64,000 bases of DNA from Chaunax sp. Z400 (GCA_037577475.1 CM075201.1:11947501-12011500); one strand, 5' to 3'; counted from the stretch's first letter, positions 49,001 to 62,135 are shown. Notes: generated from the letters alone by a model not told the origin. Made by a program: numbers and translations.

Positions 49001-52000
49001 GCCTTGAGATGTCCTGAGATGTCTCATGTTTTTGCTGGCATTTTTCAAGAAGATTAGATCTAGAAGCCGCTGTGATTTGGACTTTGTCTCTGTTATTCTG
49101 AGTGATATAAATATAGAAAAAGGTCTGAACAGGCCAGCAGAAACCTTGGAGTACTTAAGCCTTGGCCTGTGGAGTGCATACTTGAAAATTTAAGTGTGAA
49201 ATTTTGCCTCCCTTTCTTTTCTCAGAATGGAAACATCTTCTGCGCTCTTAAAACATGCCAACCAATCACCTGCTCCTCTCCAGTCTCACATCCAGATAGC
49301 TGCTGTCTGGTGTGTAAAGGTAAAAAAAAACAACAACTTCAAACTGAGAAGATAACTTGATTGAATCTGATCTGCAGTCATATTTTTTTAGGAATTTAAC
49401 ATGTAGGATGTGTGGCTGATTAGAACGAAAGCTCATTCCTATTTGCATAAAAATGCAAATAGATGGAAAATTCATCTCAAAATAGTCAAATATATGTTCT
49501 TTACAATTAAATTTGTTCCACTCGACACATGTGATATATATGATCAATATGATCATATCATTATGATTCAATTCCTCTAAAAGTTGATTGAATTTTGAAT
49601 TACAGCCAAGCCCTAAGCTCTAAATGTATACAATACTTTTTTGATTATGTTGTCTTCACACTTGGTTTTGGTCTTTTCCTCTTTGTGTTTAGATCATGGC
49701 ACCAGTGGGTCATCTGAGCACGGAAACCAGCAACTAAACAGAGGCGCTGTGTGTTCTTGTTGATTTATCACACAATTAACATTTCTTAGACAGTGAAATT
49801 TACCTAAATGTGGTGGACGACTGCAAAGTGAAATCATCAGTTCAGCAGCTGTGCTTTATTTACAAGACTTGGCTTCAGGTCTCACAGGCATATAAATGTC
49901 CTTGAATGTGAGATCACTCCAAGCCTCCAGGCTAGCTGCTCTGTAGCTGATGCTGACCATTGACGTCTTTGAGCAAGGGAACAAACACATTAATTATTTT
50001 ACTCAGGATCAAAGGGATTTCCTCAACTTTCCTGGTCATATTGTTTTTGAGACTGTCGTTTTTATGCGATCATTAAAGACAAAGGCTTCAGATTTGCCCT
50101 CAAGATCCATGGTCCATTTGGTCTGATAATAAGATGAAACTGCAATGTCATTCTGTTTGAACTGCTGAAACAAATCTGAGATGTGGGCAGTGATTCATTC
50201 TCTTTCAGCTATCACTCGGGAATAAAGATAACTGTGCTTTGTTATGTCTCTCTTTATAAAAGAGGCATTCAGTTGATCAGTGTTCTGGAGAGCAGAGCAG
50301 GACACGGTCTCCACCCAGGGTCAGGACTTCTCCTAGAGGCCTGAGCCTCAGTAAACTTAACCTCAAAGGGGCTTCAAAGACCACCGTGAAGATTTTGCTG
50401 CAGAGGAAACACCAAAGAGGTGAGACATCATCAAACAAAAAGATCTTGTATAGGTATTTTATTTTATTGACACGTTCCTTGCAACTTTCTGATTGTTTCC
50501 ATATGTAGCACAACACTCAGGTGTTTTCCATTTCTCTCAGCGTGTTTATACAATGGCAAGACATACTCACATGGAGACATGTGGCACCCAGTTTTGGGGA
50601 AGGTCCTGGAATGCATCCTGTGCACTTGTACTGATGGCCTCCTGGAATGTAAACGCATCACATGCCCCAGCCAGTACCCATGCCAGCATCCTCTGAAATC
50701 AGTGGGAAAGTGCTGCAAGACTTGTCCAGGTAGTCAAACAAAGCAAGCAATGTGTTCATATTGACATGATGTTGATTGGCTATAAACATCACCCACACAA
50801 CTCCTATTTGTTTTTTCTCTCTAGAAAGTAAAGCAGAAAGTAACCAGACTCACTGCTATCTCGGCTATAAAAATAGCGTTTTGGTGTATAAAGTAGACTC
50901 ATCTTTGAAAGTTGACGCAGCCAACACAGTTAGGATCATTGCTGTTGAAAGACAAAGTACTGCTGAGGTTGAAGTCCAAGTATGGAAGGCTGTAGAAGGT
51001 ATTGGAACACTGATGGGAACTAAATTAAAGGAATAGTTTAAAATTTGGTAAATACGCTTAATCGCTTTCTGGCTGAGAGTTAAATATAAAAGTGTTCTGG
51101 TCATCCTAGAGAAAGCCACTTTTAACCTTGGCTCGACGGGCCGATGTTCCTCTTGTGCACCCTTCCTCACTTGGCTCCTTAACTTTTAGGAACCAATCTC
51201 AAACTGCGACTTTGAGACACATCACCGGGCTGGCCAGCTTCATGCCAATGAATCCCCTCAGAGTTTGACAACCCTCCCCCATTTGGCAGGAATGGCAGCG
51301 CTTAGGTATCATTGGCAGCAACACTTGACGACAACGGCTTACAAATCGTCACTTCCTAGTAGCTTCGACATGACCAGAGCCAAGACTTTGTCTTCTTTGG
51401 TGTCCAGGATTGCGTGGGGTCAGGCCAATAACCAGTATGGCCATAAGATCAGCACAGGACCCCGACACCAAGGCCCTTTACACCCAGTGGTCCAGCCTCA
51501 CCATCCACTCTGGCCTCCTCTTTCACTGCTGGCAGACTCCCAGGGGCCACTTTGACATTTTCCTGGTGCCTCTGGTGCCTCACCAGCTAAGCTGCATGGT
51601 GCACCAGTGTGTCCATGGCTAGGAGGGGGCAGGCCACTTGGGAGCCTTTGGAGTAGTACTGACCGGATTCTCACCAAGACATAGAGCTCTACATTCATTG
51701 GTGTGACTCCTGCACTCCCCAGAAGGAACTGACCCAATGATTATACGGATCCCTACAGTAGGAAGTGTGGTCCCTAGTGGAGTGTGTGGGCATAGACATA
51801 CCAAGGTAACTGCTATGTCTTCCTGGCCATGAACTATGAACTAAGTGGTCTGAGACTTTCGGTCAGCACCTGGTCAATGACACTTTGGTGTGCCTGATAA
51901 CTTCACACTGACCGGGGAGCAACTTTGAGGCTGGAGTGCTAAAACATACCAAGAGATGTAATGTCTTATTATTATTATTATTATTCCAATTTGCTTTTAA

Positions 52001-52887
52001 CATAAAAGCTCTTTTGCCAACTAATTTCTTGGCATGAGGGAAAGAGAAATAAAAATAAAAATGGAGTTCCTCTCGATAATTTCACTTGAAAGGTATAAGA
52101 TACTGTTTTAAATAAGGAGGATAATTGAAATGAATGCATTTAAAGTAGCAACCAATGCACGTGTCTTCTTACATTTAGAGATGACCATATAAGTGCATCG
52201 AAAAGTGTACAGTGATGAGTGAGAAATGGACATCCAATACCAAATTTGCTGTTTTAAGTGGAACAAAGTTAGATTTTGATGCATTCCAATAGACAACATC
52301 ACTGTAGTCAGTTGTTTTCACTCCTCTTCTATAAGCCTCTGTGACCTGCTCCTCCCCTCTAACTCGAAGGGTTAGTTTATCTCCACTGAGGCCTAATTCT
52401 GTCTTAAAAGAAACGCGGACAGGTTTGAGCGACACCTGTAGCTACATGTTCACAAGAAAGTGAATAAGCGTATTTCCCAAATATGTCAAACTTTTCCTTC
52501 AAGACAAACATACAGCGTTGCGGCATAAATGTATGACTCTCATCCGAGTTCTTTATCTATACAGATGTTTTACAATTAATGGAAATTGGTGACGTTCAAA
52601 GAAAAGATATAATGGATCATCCAAAGAATTACACATTACTTACAACACTTGATGAAGGTTTGTAACACGGTCTCTTCTTGTGAAATCCTCTTGATTTATT
52701 TTAATGTGACAATTTTGGTGACATTTATATATTAAATCAAATTTATTTTTCAGAGACTTGGAGAAAATTTAAAGAGGAGGGAGAAAACCTGAGCAAAGCT
52801 TCTCAGACCACAATTTGTGAAGACGGCATTCGGGAGATGATGACTTTCATAAATCCCAAGCAAATAGAAGACAGATGTCCACCCTAA
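46099..52887 (+). CDS. chrdl2: chordin-like 2, secreted BMP antagonist
   Basis: Eleven exons join in frame: 46099-46165, 46562-46698, 46859-46952, 47042-47187, 49226-49319, 49693-49748, 50281-50419, 50541-50729, 50825-50998, 52565-52657 and 52754-52887, giving 440 aa. Exon 1 encodes a signal peptide. Three von Willebrand factor C (chordin-type cysteine-rich) domains follow at about residues 36-98, 115-178 and 246-306. They carry WHPYLEPFGLMFC, CCPRC, DLFPSRQSNQCVMCTC, KTYSHGDMWHP and GKCCKTCP. Such domains bind BMPs outside the cell and block receptor access. CHRDL2 is favoured over CHRDL1 by the GLRASVKSC and DLFPSR segments, the SKTTVKILLQRKH linker and the arginine/serine/proline linker before it. 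The last two exons form a conserved C-terminal region ending DRCPP. All junctions keep phase and use GT-AG, though the exon 6 donor (GCT then GTGTGT) is weak. Confidence 0.93.
47225..47420. repeat. dispersed repeat fragment in chrdl2 intron 4
   Basis: TTTGTTTGTCAGCAAGATCA, then AGATTTGGATGAAAGTTTG and GGATGGATCATGGCCAGGG, then a GATTCTGGATC block. This follows the layout of a common percomorph repeat related in style to the family at 22255. Non-coding. Confidence 0.5.
47421..49225. other. remainder of chrdl2 intron 4
   Basis: AT-rich intron sequence with a 13-bp-arm hairpin at 47745-47777 and no other recognised element. Confidence 0.6.
47745..47777. repeat. perfect 13-bp inverted repeat with 7-nt loop
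   Basis: GCTATACCATTGC and GCAATGGTATAGC flank CCTGGGC. The arms are fully complementary. The bases beyond the arms do not pair, so the stem is too short for a typical microRNA precursor. It could be a transposon remnant or a structured intron element. Confidence 0.85.
51120..51960 (+). pseudogene. decayed Ty3/gypsy pol (integrase) relic in chrdl2 intron 9
   Basis: A broken reading frame keeps recognisable pieces of a gypsy-type polymerase polyprotein. A segment around 51470-51600 (LYTQWSSLTIHSGLLFHCWQ) resembles the stretch ahead of the integrase zinc-binding domain. After it the frame changes, and HLGAF... and LLHSPEGTDP correspond to the zinc-binding HHCC region. Near 51905-51950, SNFEAGVLKH matches the integrase core segment that normally follows the second catalytic aspartate, where a stop codon now lies. 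Frameshifts and stops show it is dead, and no LTRs were identified. The long intron 9 (1.57 kb) is largely this insertion. Confidence 0.65.
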
Positions 52888-53150
52888 TGGTTTTTACTTC
52901 TTTTACACTCTTTTTATTTCCAATTACTACATAGTTAAAATACAGTATCTACTGTAGTTATACATGTTGCACTTTGAGGTCCAGTATCCTTCATATAATA
53001 CAAGTGTAATTTCTCCTTTATAATATTTGTTATTGATTGATAATGTTGTTCATTATGTTTAACTCATCACATATTCTAATTTGTAAATTTTCAAAACTGT
53101 CATGGCAGATAGTTCTTCCTCGCTGGAAAATAGACAGCAATGTAGCAATA
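52888..53150 (+). other. chrdl2: chrdl2 3' UTR
   Basis: AT-rich non-coding sequence between the chrdl2 stop and the LINE relic. There is no AATAAA in it, so the transcript may end with a variant signal or read into the LINE sequence. Confidence 0.4.
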
Positions 53151-53159
53151 TGTGCAAAT

Positions 53160-54170
53160 TAATGATACTATAAGAATGAATGAAGGTTACCTGTGGAGTA
53201 CCCCAGGGCTCCGTGCTTGGTCCAAAACTCTTTATACTTTACATTAATGATATTTGTAATGTTACTGATGAGTTAAAATGTGGCATTTTTGCAGATGGTA
53301 CAAATGTATTTTGTTCTGGGAAAAGCAGGAAATACTCAAAACTCAGCTGGATGTTCATAAATTCTCTCTCAATATTAAGAAAACAAAATTTATGATGTTT
53401 GAAAATCGAAAAGAAATTGACAGGAATATTGAATTAAACATCTTTGATGTTGAAATTGAAAGAGTTTTTGAAACAAAACCTTTAGGGGTTGTTATGGACC
53501 TCACATTAATATGGAAACAACATATTGATTATGTTAAAGGGGAAAAAAAGTCAATAACAATCCTGTATAAATGTAGGGATTTATTAAATCACAAGGCATT
53601 GTATATAATTTATTTCTCGCTTATAAATCCTTACATATCTTACTGTGTGGAGATTTGGGGATTGACCTTTAAAACAACATCAAATTAAATAGTTCTTTAA
53701 CAAAAATGATGTTACTAATGTTACTAACAAGGCTGGTTTTTATGATCACTGTTTCTAAAGTCTCATGTGTCATATTATTATAAAATAATGCACTGTTTAG
53801 AGCAAAATCAATGTCTCTCCCAAACTGTGTACAAGAGGTTTTTTTTCAATACATTAGAGTCAAAATGATTTGGGAGATATTTGTAAGTTTACAAAAACCT
53901 AAAAAAGGGATCAGAAGCAGATGCATTTCTATTGTTGGAGTAAAACTACAGAACAATGCCAACATGAACTTAAAAATGTCTGATTCCCTTTTGGCTTTCA
54001 AAAGAATGATTTACGAAGCTGTTTTTGAGGGTTACACGTGAGATTGATTTTTATTTGTGGGGGCTGTAGGCTGGGCATATATAAGCATTTTGCTTCTGTG
54101 GATTTTGTTTATACTGTAAATTTTGATTACAGTTATTGTATCATTTATGATGACTGAATAAACTAAAATA
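53160..54170 (+). pseudogene. 5'-truncated, decayed non-LTR retrotransposon (LINE) RT
   Basis: Translated pieces carry the reverse-transcriptase signature CGVPQGSVLGP...LFILYINDI, then IFADGTNVFCSGK, where the usual FADD motif has become FADG, so a catalytic aspartate is lost. TKFMMFENRK, KPLGVVMD...WKQHIDYV, LINPYISYCVEIWG and a C-terminal LQNNANMNLK...FKRMIYE follow. The frame is broken near 53690 and before 53811. The order fits fish L2/Rex1-type LINEs; the exact clade is not certain. The element is truncated at the 5' side, as is usual for LINEs. Confidence 0.75.
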
Positions 54171-54232
54171 CTACCACTACTACTACTACTACCACTACTA
54201 GTTCTACTACTACTACTATTACTACTACTACT
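54171..54232. repeat. (CTA)n tail of the LINE relic
   Basis: Imperfect CTA/ACT trinucleotide repeat immediately after AATAAACTAAAATA. It probably represents the microsatellite 3' end generated at LINE insertion. Confidence 0.8.
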
Positions 54233-57200
54233 GTCATGATGCAAACATTTAAGTGGATTTAATTGCAAGCTCTATTGAATGATCAAGGACATTTTGGGAT
54301 CAGTATTTAATCATGTGAAAATAACAAAAATTGTGTTTTAGACTATGACCTATTCAAATATCTAATTTAAAAAGAAATAAGCATGTTATATGGCCATCAA
54401 CATATTTATTGTAAATACAATCATTTAAAGCATTATAGGCAGAGGCATGAAAATTAGAGGCAGAAGTTCAAACTCCCTTCACCTCTCCAAACTCTTTCTT
54501 TCTCTAGACTTTTCTAAACAGAGATTGCGCCACAAAGAAGGCTCTTCTCTTCAATGCCTTTTGTTTGTTTACACCAAACAACACATTACACCAAACAACA
54601 CAATGGCGGAACAACACTGCATGCAACGAGCAGCGCTTTGCTTCCTTCCCTGTTACATGACGGTTGGTCTCGTCCTCTAATGGGAGGATAAGGAGCTCCC
54701 AAACGATGCTGTTTAAGTCTTCTGTTTTTGGCCGAACACATAATGGGTCATCAAAACGTCACAGCCCCGTCCTGCGTTTCGACCTCAGGTTTACACAGAT
54801 TACACCATTGTGTTGATACAGAATGTCGGGGTGGAAAAAGGGCGCGCCAGTCCCCTTTTGAAAAAGCTGTGTAAATGGAATCATCATAAAAATCACTTAT
54901 TTCTTATCGTACCTCGATCACACCAAGAGTCTGATGAATGGTTGTCTTTGTTTTTTTTTTACCTGTGTAATCATTGGAATTTTCCTAAAAATTAAAAGGT
55001 TTATAGTAGCCAATATGAGATGGTAGATAATGTTCGTTATCCCAACGCAAATGGTGATAATACTGTTAGCCTTGTGTTCACAGCCTGCCTCTATTGTCTG
55101 CAAATGGCCAAAAATGTAATAGCTGACAACACAAAATATAATCTGGCATGGCTGCATGTATCTGTCTTGAGTTTTCTCTGTCTGTTCAAATTTCTGTAGC
55201 GAAGATTTCACTCTTGTCAGTGGTAGGATGTGTTTCCAAAGCGTATAATAAAGGAAACAGGTCATTCTTAATAATTAGATAAGTGCCATTAAAGCGAATC
55301 CACATTTTGGAATAACACTGCTATAAACAATGTCACAGAGGTAACAACCTCTCTACAACCCATGTAAGCATGATCTGTGAAAGTAGTCTTTTCACTCAGC
55401 TGCGCTGTGTGCAGTCTGTCTGCAGGTCTGTTTGATCAACAGGTGTCAAATGATCACTGTGGTTCCCATGACTCAGTCAATGTGCAGCCAGAGATTGGGT
55501 CGGCTGAGTGGGGGCTTCAGAATAATATTGCTTCCCTTCTCTGTGAACTCCCAATGTTCTCTCTGTGTCCCCTCCCTTTCCACAATGAGTCATTGTGTCT
55601 CCTTCACACTTTGCACCAGACAGCCTTGTCTCTAACTAAAGGCATGAAACAATATTTTGAAACAGACACACTTCCCTTGCATGCCTTCATTAGGCTCTCA
55701 AGGAGGCGGTCATATTTTTGAGCGAAGTGCTGAATCCGACAGTTTACAAGTCTCACACTTAGCTGGCCAAAGAAGCTGTCCCAGTCAAATGTGTGAGAAC
55801 GGGGTGTCGTTTTGTTTTGTTGAAAAGTTGAATTACCAATTCTATTGCCATTTGCCATGCAGGTCTCTAACTGACGAATGCTGTGCATGCTTAGATCAAG
55901 TTTTATTTACGACTTGCTGAAACTGCATGTTTCAATCTGTCCACAGTTTTTGATGGAAAGCCTATCAATCCTCATCTTGTGGATGTGTGCGGATTTGTCT
56001 CACAGGCCCTTTCAGCTATGCATGCTTAGCCCAGGCCCTGACAATTGTAACAGCTGGGGGCAGTCAGTACGTATAAATCATACAGTTAGTAAGCTCTCTG
56101 TGTATGTGTGCTCTATCCTGCAGCACATCTGAACCCAGATTCAAGTGCAGAAAATGTGAGACTCAGGATCACTCTTCAAATGACTCTGAGCCATCATTGT
56201 TATTAACAAATCCTATGGAGATTTTGTTTTATACGTCATTTGTGACTTGTGGGGCAGTCAGAGAACATCATGTCACAAGAAGTCCATGCAGGATTTACAT
56301 TTCTTTTAAATTTTTTTTTTAGCTCTGCAACAACCAGGCATCCTTGTGAAGGAAGGTAGCTTAGTTGAGCTGATTTCAAAAGATTAAATAAAACAATTCC
56401 TCATGTGCTGCAAGCAAGTAGTTCCTTGTTGAAGCACACAGTGTTTGTGAGAAACTGAAGCTTTGCAAATCAATCAGGCTGTCTTTTGATTCAAAGGGAG
56501 CCAAATTGTGTTAAGTTAATTAAGTCTGATAGATGTGTTTGCTTTCATCACTGATTAAGGTGCCCTGCAGAACCCTTGTGTTTATACTTCATCAAAATAC
56601 TTCCGAAATCTATCGCGGTCCCTGTTTTTTACACTCTTTTCCTCTCATTAATTAAGTTGGCCCTGATCATTTTAGCTGATGTTCAGAGTCCAGCCAAGAA
56701 AACATGGACAATACTGGGATACATGTCACGAACTCTGGTCTTCATCTCTTATCCCGAGTGATTCGGTTTCAAGGTTGAAATTTTAAACACATGTTTGTAA
56801 TAACTTAAACTAATAATGACAGACCACAGTGAGGTCTTTTGTTTCACAAATGATGAAGACCAACAACAACTTCACAGTTGTGATCTGTAATTGATGGCCT
56901 ATTTTCAGATGTCAGCCAGAGTATCTGAAGCCTTTCCAGGATTACATGAGAAGTGTGTTGCAGTTTAATTGTCCATCTAAAGGACTAATAATGAATAGGT
57001 CCAGTTTGAAGTGAACTCATTAGGCACTTGAATAATGAGGACTGTTGATGAGGTATACAAGTCTATTCTTCCTGAGCCAAATATGGTGTCTGAATCTCCA
57101 CAGGGTTACTTTCAGAGTTTAACTGTTGGCCCTTGGTTTGAGAGTCAAACAAAGCTTACCCAAACATTTCTCAGCCTTAATTGCACTGATGATTGCTCCA

Positions 57201-60200
57201 GATGTGAAAATGTATTGTGTTGACATATACAGATAAAAAAACATGTTCCGTAGATGTACAAAGATCTGTCTTGCTTAAGACACAGGCCATCATGCCTTTC
57301 TCCACCATGCCTTTTGTTGTTTTTGTGTTTGGACAGAGTAACATGCTCTCCTGCCAGATCCTGTTATATCACCAAGTCCATGGATGAAAATGTGTTTTCA
57401 GTTAATAACCCACCACATCACTTTTTCATGGTAAGAACAAAATATTTTAAAGAGGAAAAGCTTTACTGTGCCCCCGCTTTTATTTTGTGTCGACGTGAAT
57501 GTGAGGAAGAGGCCGATTAAAATAAAAACATCCATTTTAAATCAGCTCCACTCAACAGTGTGAAGTAAAAAGAATGTTGTTATTAGAAGTAATCCTCTGG
57601 GATAACTACATGTTTCTGTAGGAAATCAGCTGCAGACAGATGTGATATGTGTAATTACCTTCAGTCTTGAAGTGATTTGCCACATTAGTAGATCATAATC
57701 ACTTTTTTTATTTTAGAAGAAGTAGACTTTGGATCCTAGACCCCAACAGATCACCATCTAAAGTTGTCTGATGAATTATGTGCTTCCAATATGAAGGAGA
57801 CTCCCCCAGGGCTTAGTGGCTTGGTGGTAGTGAGGAACGGAGCTCTATGTTGGGATGACTTCATGAAAGAGACACCTCTGATTGGATGATTTGATTGGAG
57901 GTGGTCCGGCGTCCATGATTGAAGCAGCGAAGAGGTGGAGTGGGTTTGCAAATCTTCAAATTACAGCATAGAGCAAGAAAGAGCACATTTAAATGTTGAC
58001 GTCTTACAAGTGATTGGCTGAAGGAGAACGTCGAGGAGAGTGAACAAGTGAAGCTTAAAAATAACAGGAAAATGATGGTGAATTAGAGAGCATGCAATGT
58101 TCACTAAGCTGTATTTGTAGCTATAATGTCTTGCGTGTCTCTGGGTCTCAGAAAATAACCCTGATGATGTCATCGGGATGTCATTAAGGTAATCTCAGTT
58201 TGGATTGTAGAGAAATGTGGCAGAAAAGCCTACGTTACTCACTTTGGGTGTGGATTTTGAATGCAATGTGGGCATTTATCTGACAGGCAGCCTCTGATAG
58301 ATGTGATTCAGTTGCATTATGGGAAGTGTAGGACCCAGGGCTTTTGGACCTTCAACCATGGGAACTAAACGTCAGGATATCCTCGATGCTTCAATTTCGA
58401 CATATTTTGTCAAATGTCTCTTGTGATTCGCCCAAGTGAAAGTGCATTACACTACAAAATAACAGTGTGAATGTAACCCATGATGACATTTAAATGTACT
58501 GATAACATTTAGATGCCGTGTTCAAAATAATTCAAAAGGGAGTATTTTTCTTGATGCTAACTTTTTTTTTTAGAAAGGTTGTGGTGAGGGCAAGCACAGG
58601 AGTGGTATTCATCACAAATTAACTGGTAACAAACCCTGAAAGGTAATAATCTGAACACAACAATATGATTATTCACCAGATTATGGACATGCACAAGTAT
58701 GAAAAAGTACTTTCTGATATTTTACTTTTGAGAGTTTTGTCTATGATGAGGTCATCTTATTCTGTGCCCGGAATATAACAGCCCTCACTGCAACTGATCA
58801 TAGCACAACACTGAGGAATGCTGATGTGTATAGCAACCTGCAGCAAATTAGTACATTTTGTTTTTCAAAGAGTTCCAGCACGAAAGGCAAAGCCCTCAAG
58901 CAACCATAGCACTCATCATTATCACTTCATAATGACTTTGTAACAACATTCTGTCAGGCAATTTAAATGAATGCCAGGACCCACTGGTTGAAGAACAAAC
59001 TCCATCATATCACGGGAGGCAACAACATACCATCAGAGGGCATTCGCTCAAAGTATTATGGAAAAAAACAGGAATAAAGAGTCTGAAGAAATATTTTTCA
59101 CAGTTTATGTATCATTCCTTCATACTGAGCATCAGATTTTAGCAGCTGCGGTGTCCAATACTGGGAGATATCTCTGCAGAACAGACGAGCTCTGCTTCAA
59201 TAGACTGGAGAATAGTATTTTTGCAGCATTTTAAATCTCTGCCATTTGGCACAGCCTCCTCATTACCAACAAATGTACCGTTTAAGATGAAAAGAGGCCA
59301 ACCAGACCCTTACACTCATCACATGAATCAAAACACACAGATACAGCATATGTACAAACTACTACTGGTGTTGTAACTTTAGATTTCTAATATTTGATAT
59401 TTTTGCGACTTCAAATCACACACACATCATAGTGTCAAAAGTGTCCAGGGTAATTATTTCCTATGGGCATCTTAATGTCAGATTTTGCATGACTATATAG
59501 TTGCTGTTTTTAAGTGTGCTTGTGTCATTTAAGAAGCTGATGTTCTGCAGAGCTAACGGTGATCCCAATAAAATCCTCATTAAAAGCTGAGCCAGTTGTT
59601 TAAAATTTGTTGTTGTTTTTAAAAAAAAAATTCTAAACAAATAATTTTATGATTGGTTTTAATATTTGGTTAATGTTGGTGTTTATTATAGTGAAGGGAA
59701 TTTCAGTGAGATATGGTAATCTAGATTAGAAATTAAGAAGGCTTTGCAGCAATGTTGAAATAAATATCATAGATCAAAATATTTGGATAATAAATGAACA
59801 TAGTGAATAATATTTAAAAATAAAATTAATTTAAAATGTCATGGAAAAGGTACAAGAAACATCCACACATGAAGGTAATAATGTACAATACCATGTAATA
59901 TCTCCAGAGCTCATATTGATTTATTCCACCTGGGTTGAATGAACATTCCACATCTGCAACTTCTCTGAGGAAAAATAACTGGAATCTTATGAAGAACAAG
60001 ACCATGAAATCAATAGTAATTTGTGTCCAAGGACACAGAATGAAAATGAAAATTGTATGAAACTGACAACGCTATAAGTTAAGGAAAGAAACTTTTTTTT
60101 ATTTCACAGATTTTAATAAACGATTACAATCAAACTCCTTTGATAAAGTGTCGACACATGTTCAAGATGGTAACATAACAGTTTTATTTTGAAAGACACA

Positions 60201-60270
60201 ATGTTAAAAAACCTATAGATGTAAAATCTTAACACAATATTTAACATTACCGTATAATATCCTCATACTA
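54233..60270. other. intergenic, no gene recognised
   Basis: Six kilobases with only short open frames. A block at about 54560-54860 is richer in GC, starts with a 17-bp tandem duplication (54569-54602), and may be a dispersed element. An exon-like segment at 57337-57430 with plausible splice sites was considered but not accepted. Confidence 0.45.
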
Positions 60271-60660
60271 TGTGAAGCAACAGGAAGAATGAGATTGTGG
60301 ATTACAGCAGCTGAAAAAAGCTTCCTTCATATGGTGCCTGGGCTCAGCCCTGGAGATAAGGTGAGGAGCTCGGACATGCAGACAGAACTCAAAGTAGAGC
60401 TGCTGCTCCTTTGTGTCAAAAGGAGCCAGTTCAGGTGGTTCTCCCTTTGGAGGTTTTCCGGGCACGTCTGATTGGGATGAGACCCCGGGGTAGACCCAGA
60501 ACGAGCTGGAGATGCATATCTCATCTGGTCTTGGAATGCCTCAGGATCCCCCAGGAGGAGCTGCTGGGGAGAGAGATGTCTGGAACACCCTGCTTGGCCT
60601 GCTGCCACCACAACCCAACCCTGGATAAGTGGAAGAAAATTGATGGATGGATGAAAACAT
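60271..60660 (+). mobile_element. LINE 3'-end fragment
   Basis: GGTGAGGAGCTCGGACATGC, then AGGAGCCAGTTCAGGTGGTT, CTTTGGAGGTTTTCCGGGCA, GACCCCGGGGTAGACCCAGA, then ATCCCCCAGGAGGAGCTG and a GATGGATGGATG end. In this order these are the distinctive blocks of a very abundant teleost non-LTR retrotransposon 3' end, which encodes the end of the RT protein and finishes in a GATGGATG tail. Here the frames are broken and the copy is heavily 5'-truncated. Confidence 0.7.
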
Positions 60661-61985
60661 ACTGAAGAAATATTAAATAAATTGATGCATTGACTAGATT
60701 CACACGGTTTCAATTTCAGAGGGGTTGGAAACATTTTAGCTTCAATTTTCCAATTCAGTTTTATATCTTTTCCCACAATATTCTCCTGACCCCTGTGGGC
60801 TCTTATAGTTCTGGTATATGTGGACAAACATTACACTATCATTTAATTCAGAATCCTATCTGTAAAGTGTTTAATAAGTCAATTAAAAACATACCACTAA
60901 TGTTCAATGAATCTGTGCCAAGATAAAGAAGAATCCTCCTTCACATTGCTATTATTTAGCTGGACCCTGGTGCATCTGGGGAGTCGGGGGGAGAAAAAAG
61001 GTCACAATAAGATTCAAGGCAAAAGTTACGAAGTTTCTTACAAATGTATTTTCATGAGATCATCACGATCAAGTATCAAGAAATCATACACTACATACAG
61101 TATATTAATCACAAGGGTTAAAGACAGTGGACACTGGGCCTTAAACATTCATTTACCCTTCATTATCCAAGATGTTATTTCTTTCATCTAGGCTCCATTT
61201 GAAAAATATTAAAAGACAACAACAGCAACAACACCACCAAAAAACACCTTGTATGGCTTTGTGCATGTGTTTGGTGGAGGAGGCAGGGGTGCATATGGGT
61301 GACTCAAAGGAGTCTGTTTTTTAAAGTTTGTTTTCTCAGTCCCTATTTCCACGGTTGGTAAGCTGTACTGAAAAAGATCCCGAGGTGGTCTGCCAGGTAA
61401 TTTCAGATCACTTTGTAAAGAGAGAGAGGGTGTAGTCTGTGACATGACTGGAGCCTGAGGCATGTCTTGAAATTCTGTAAGCACTGCAGGATGGGTACTG
61501 TTTGATCTTTTTAAAATTAGATTCAAATAAATGTAAAGGATTTTTTAAGGAAATTTCAACATACTGTAATATTGAGGCTCAATGTTAATATGATCTTTTC
61601 CCCCCCTTTGTTTTAGTAAAATAAAAATTACAAAAAAAACGATCACATTATGTGCCTGTGTGTTGAGCTTTAATATCAATAATATAGTCTTACAAATGCT
61701 GCATCACGACTTTTTCATATCAACACATTGCGTCATGGTGGTGACTAAGTGGAGCATATGAGAGTAATAAACGCCTCACCTCTGACTTCATAACACACAG
61801 TGACTCACTCTGTGGTAATGAGTTCTACATGATTTTCAGCTCACATAATCTTTCAGGGCTTTTGCTTATGTTAGTTCATCTTTTGAAACATTAAGTTAGA
61901 CGTGTTTACTCCCCCCTGAAAGATTAATTCACATTTGAGTATTTTAAGGCAGATCTTTGCACATTCCTCCCCCCTGGTGATCATA
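60661..61985. other. intergenic, no gene recognised
   Basis: AT-rich DNA with no domain-like translation in any frame. Confidence 0.5.
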
Positions 61986-62135
61986 TATTCTATGATTCAT
62001 CCAAGGGCAGGCTGGAGCCCACCGCAGCTGACACTGGGCAGGGTCAAGTTCATGTCAGTTTAAGACAACCATTCACACCTACGGGCTATCTAAGTGATGC
62101 TACATGACTGTGGGAGAACATGCAAACTCCACACA
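61986..62135 (+). repeat. dispersed repeat fragment (LINE 3'-region type)
   Basis: GGCAGGCTGGAGCCCACCGC, then AGCTGACACTGGGCAGGGTC, ACAACCATTCACACCTACGG and GGGAGAACATGCAAACTCCA, then CACA. These are the ordered blocks of a very common vertebrate, especially fish, repeat ('AACCATTCACACTCACACCTACGG...GGAGAACATGCAAACTCC'). Internally deleted relative to the consensus as I remember it. Confidence 0.65.

Noticed and set aside
56104..56322. Cysteine-containing open frame (about 72 codons) as a small secreted protein
   Set aside because: No signal peptide, no cysteine pattern of a known family, and no splice or promoter context.
57337..57430. Exon-like 94-bp segment between TTTGGACAG and ATGGTAAGA
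   Set aside because: Splice-like ends are present, but no frame gives a recognisable peptide and no partner exon was found. Left as chance unless transcript data support it.
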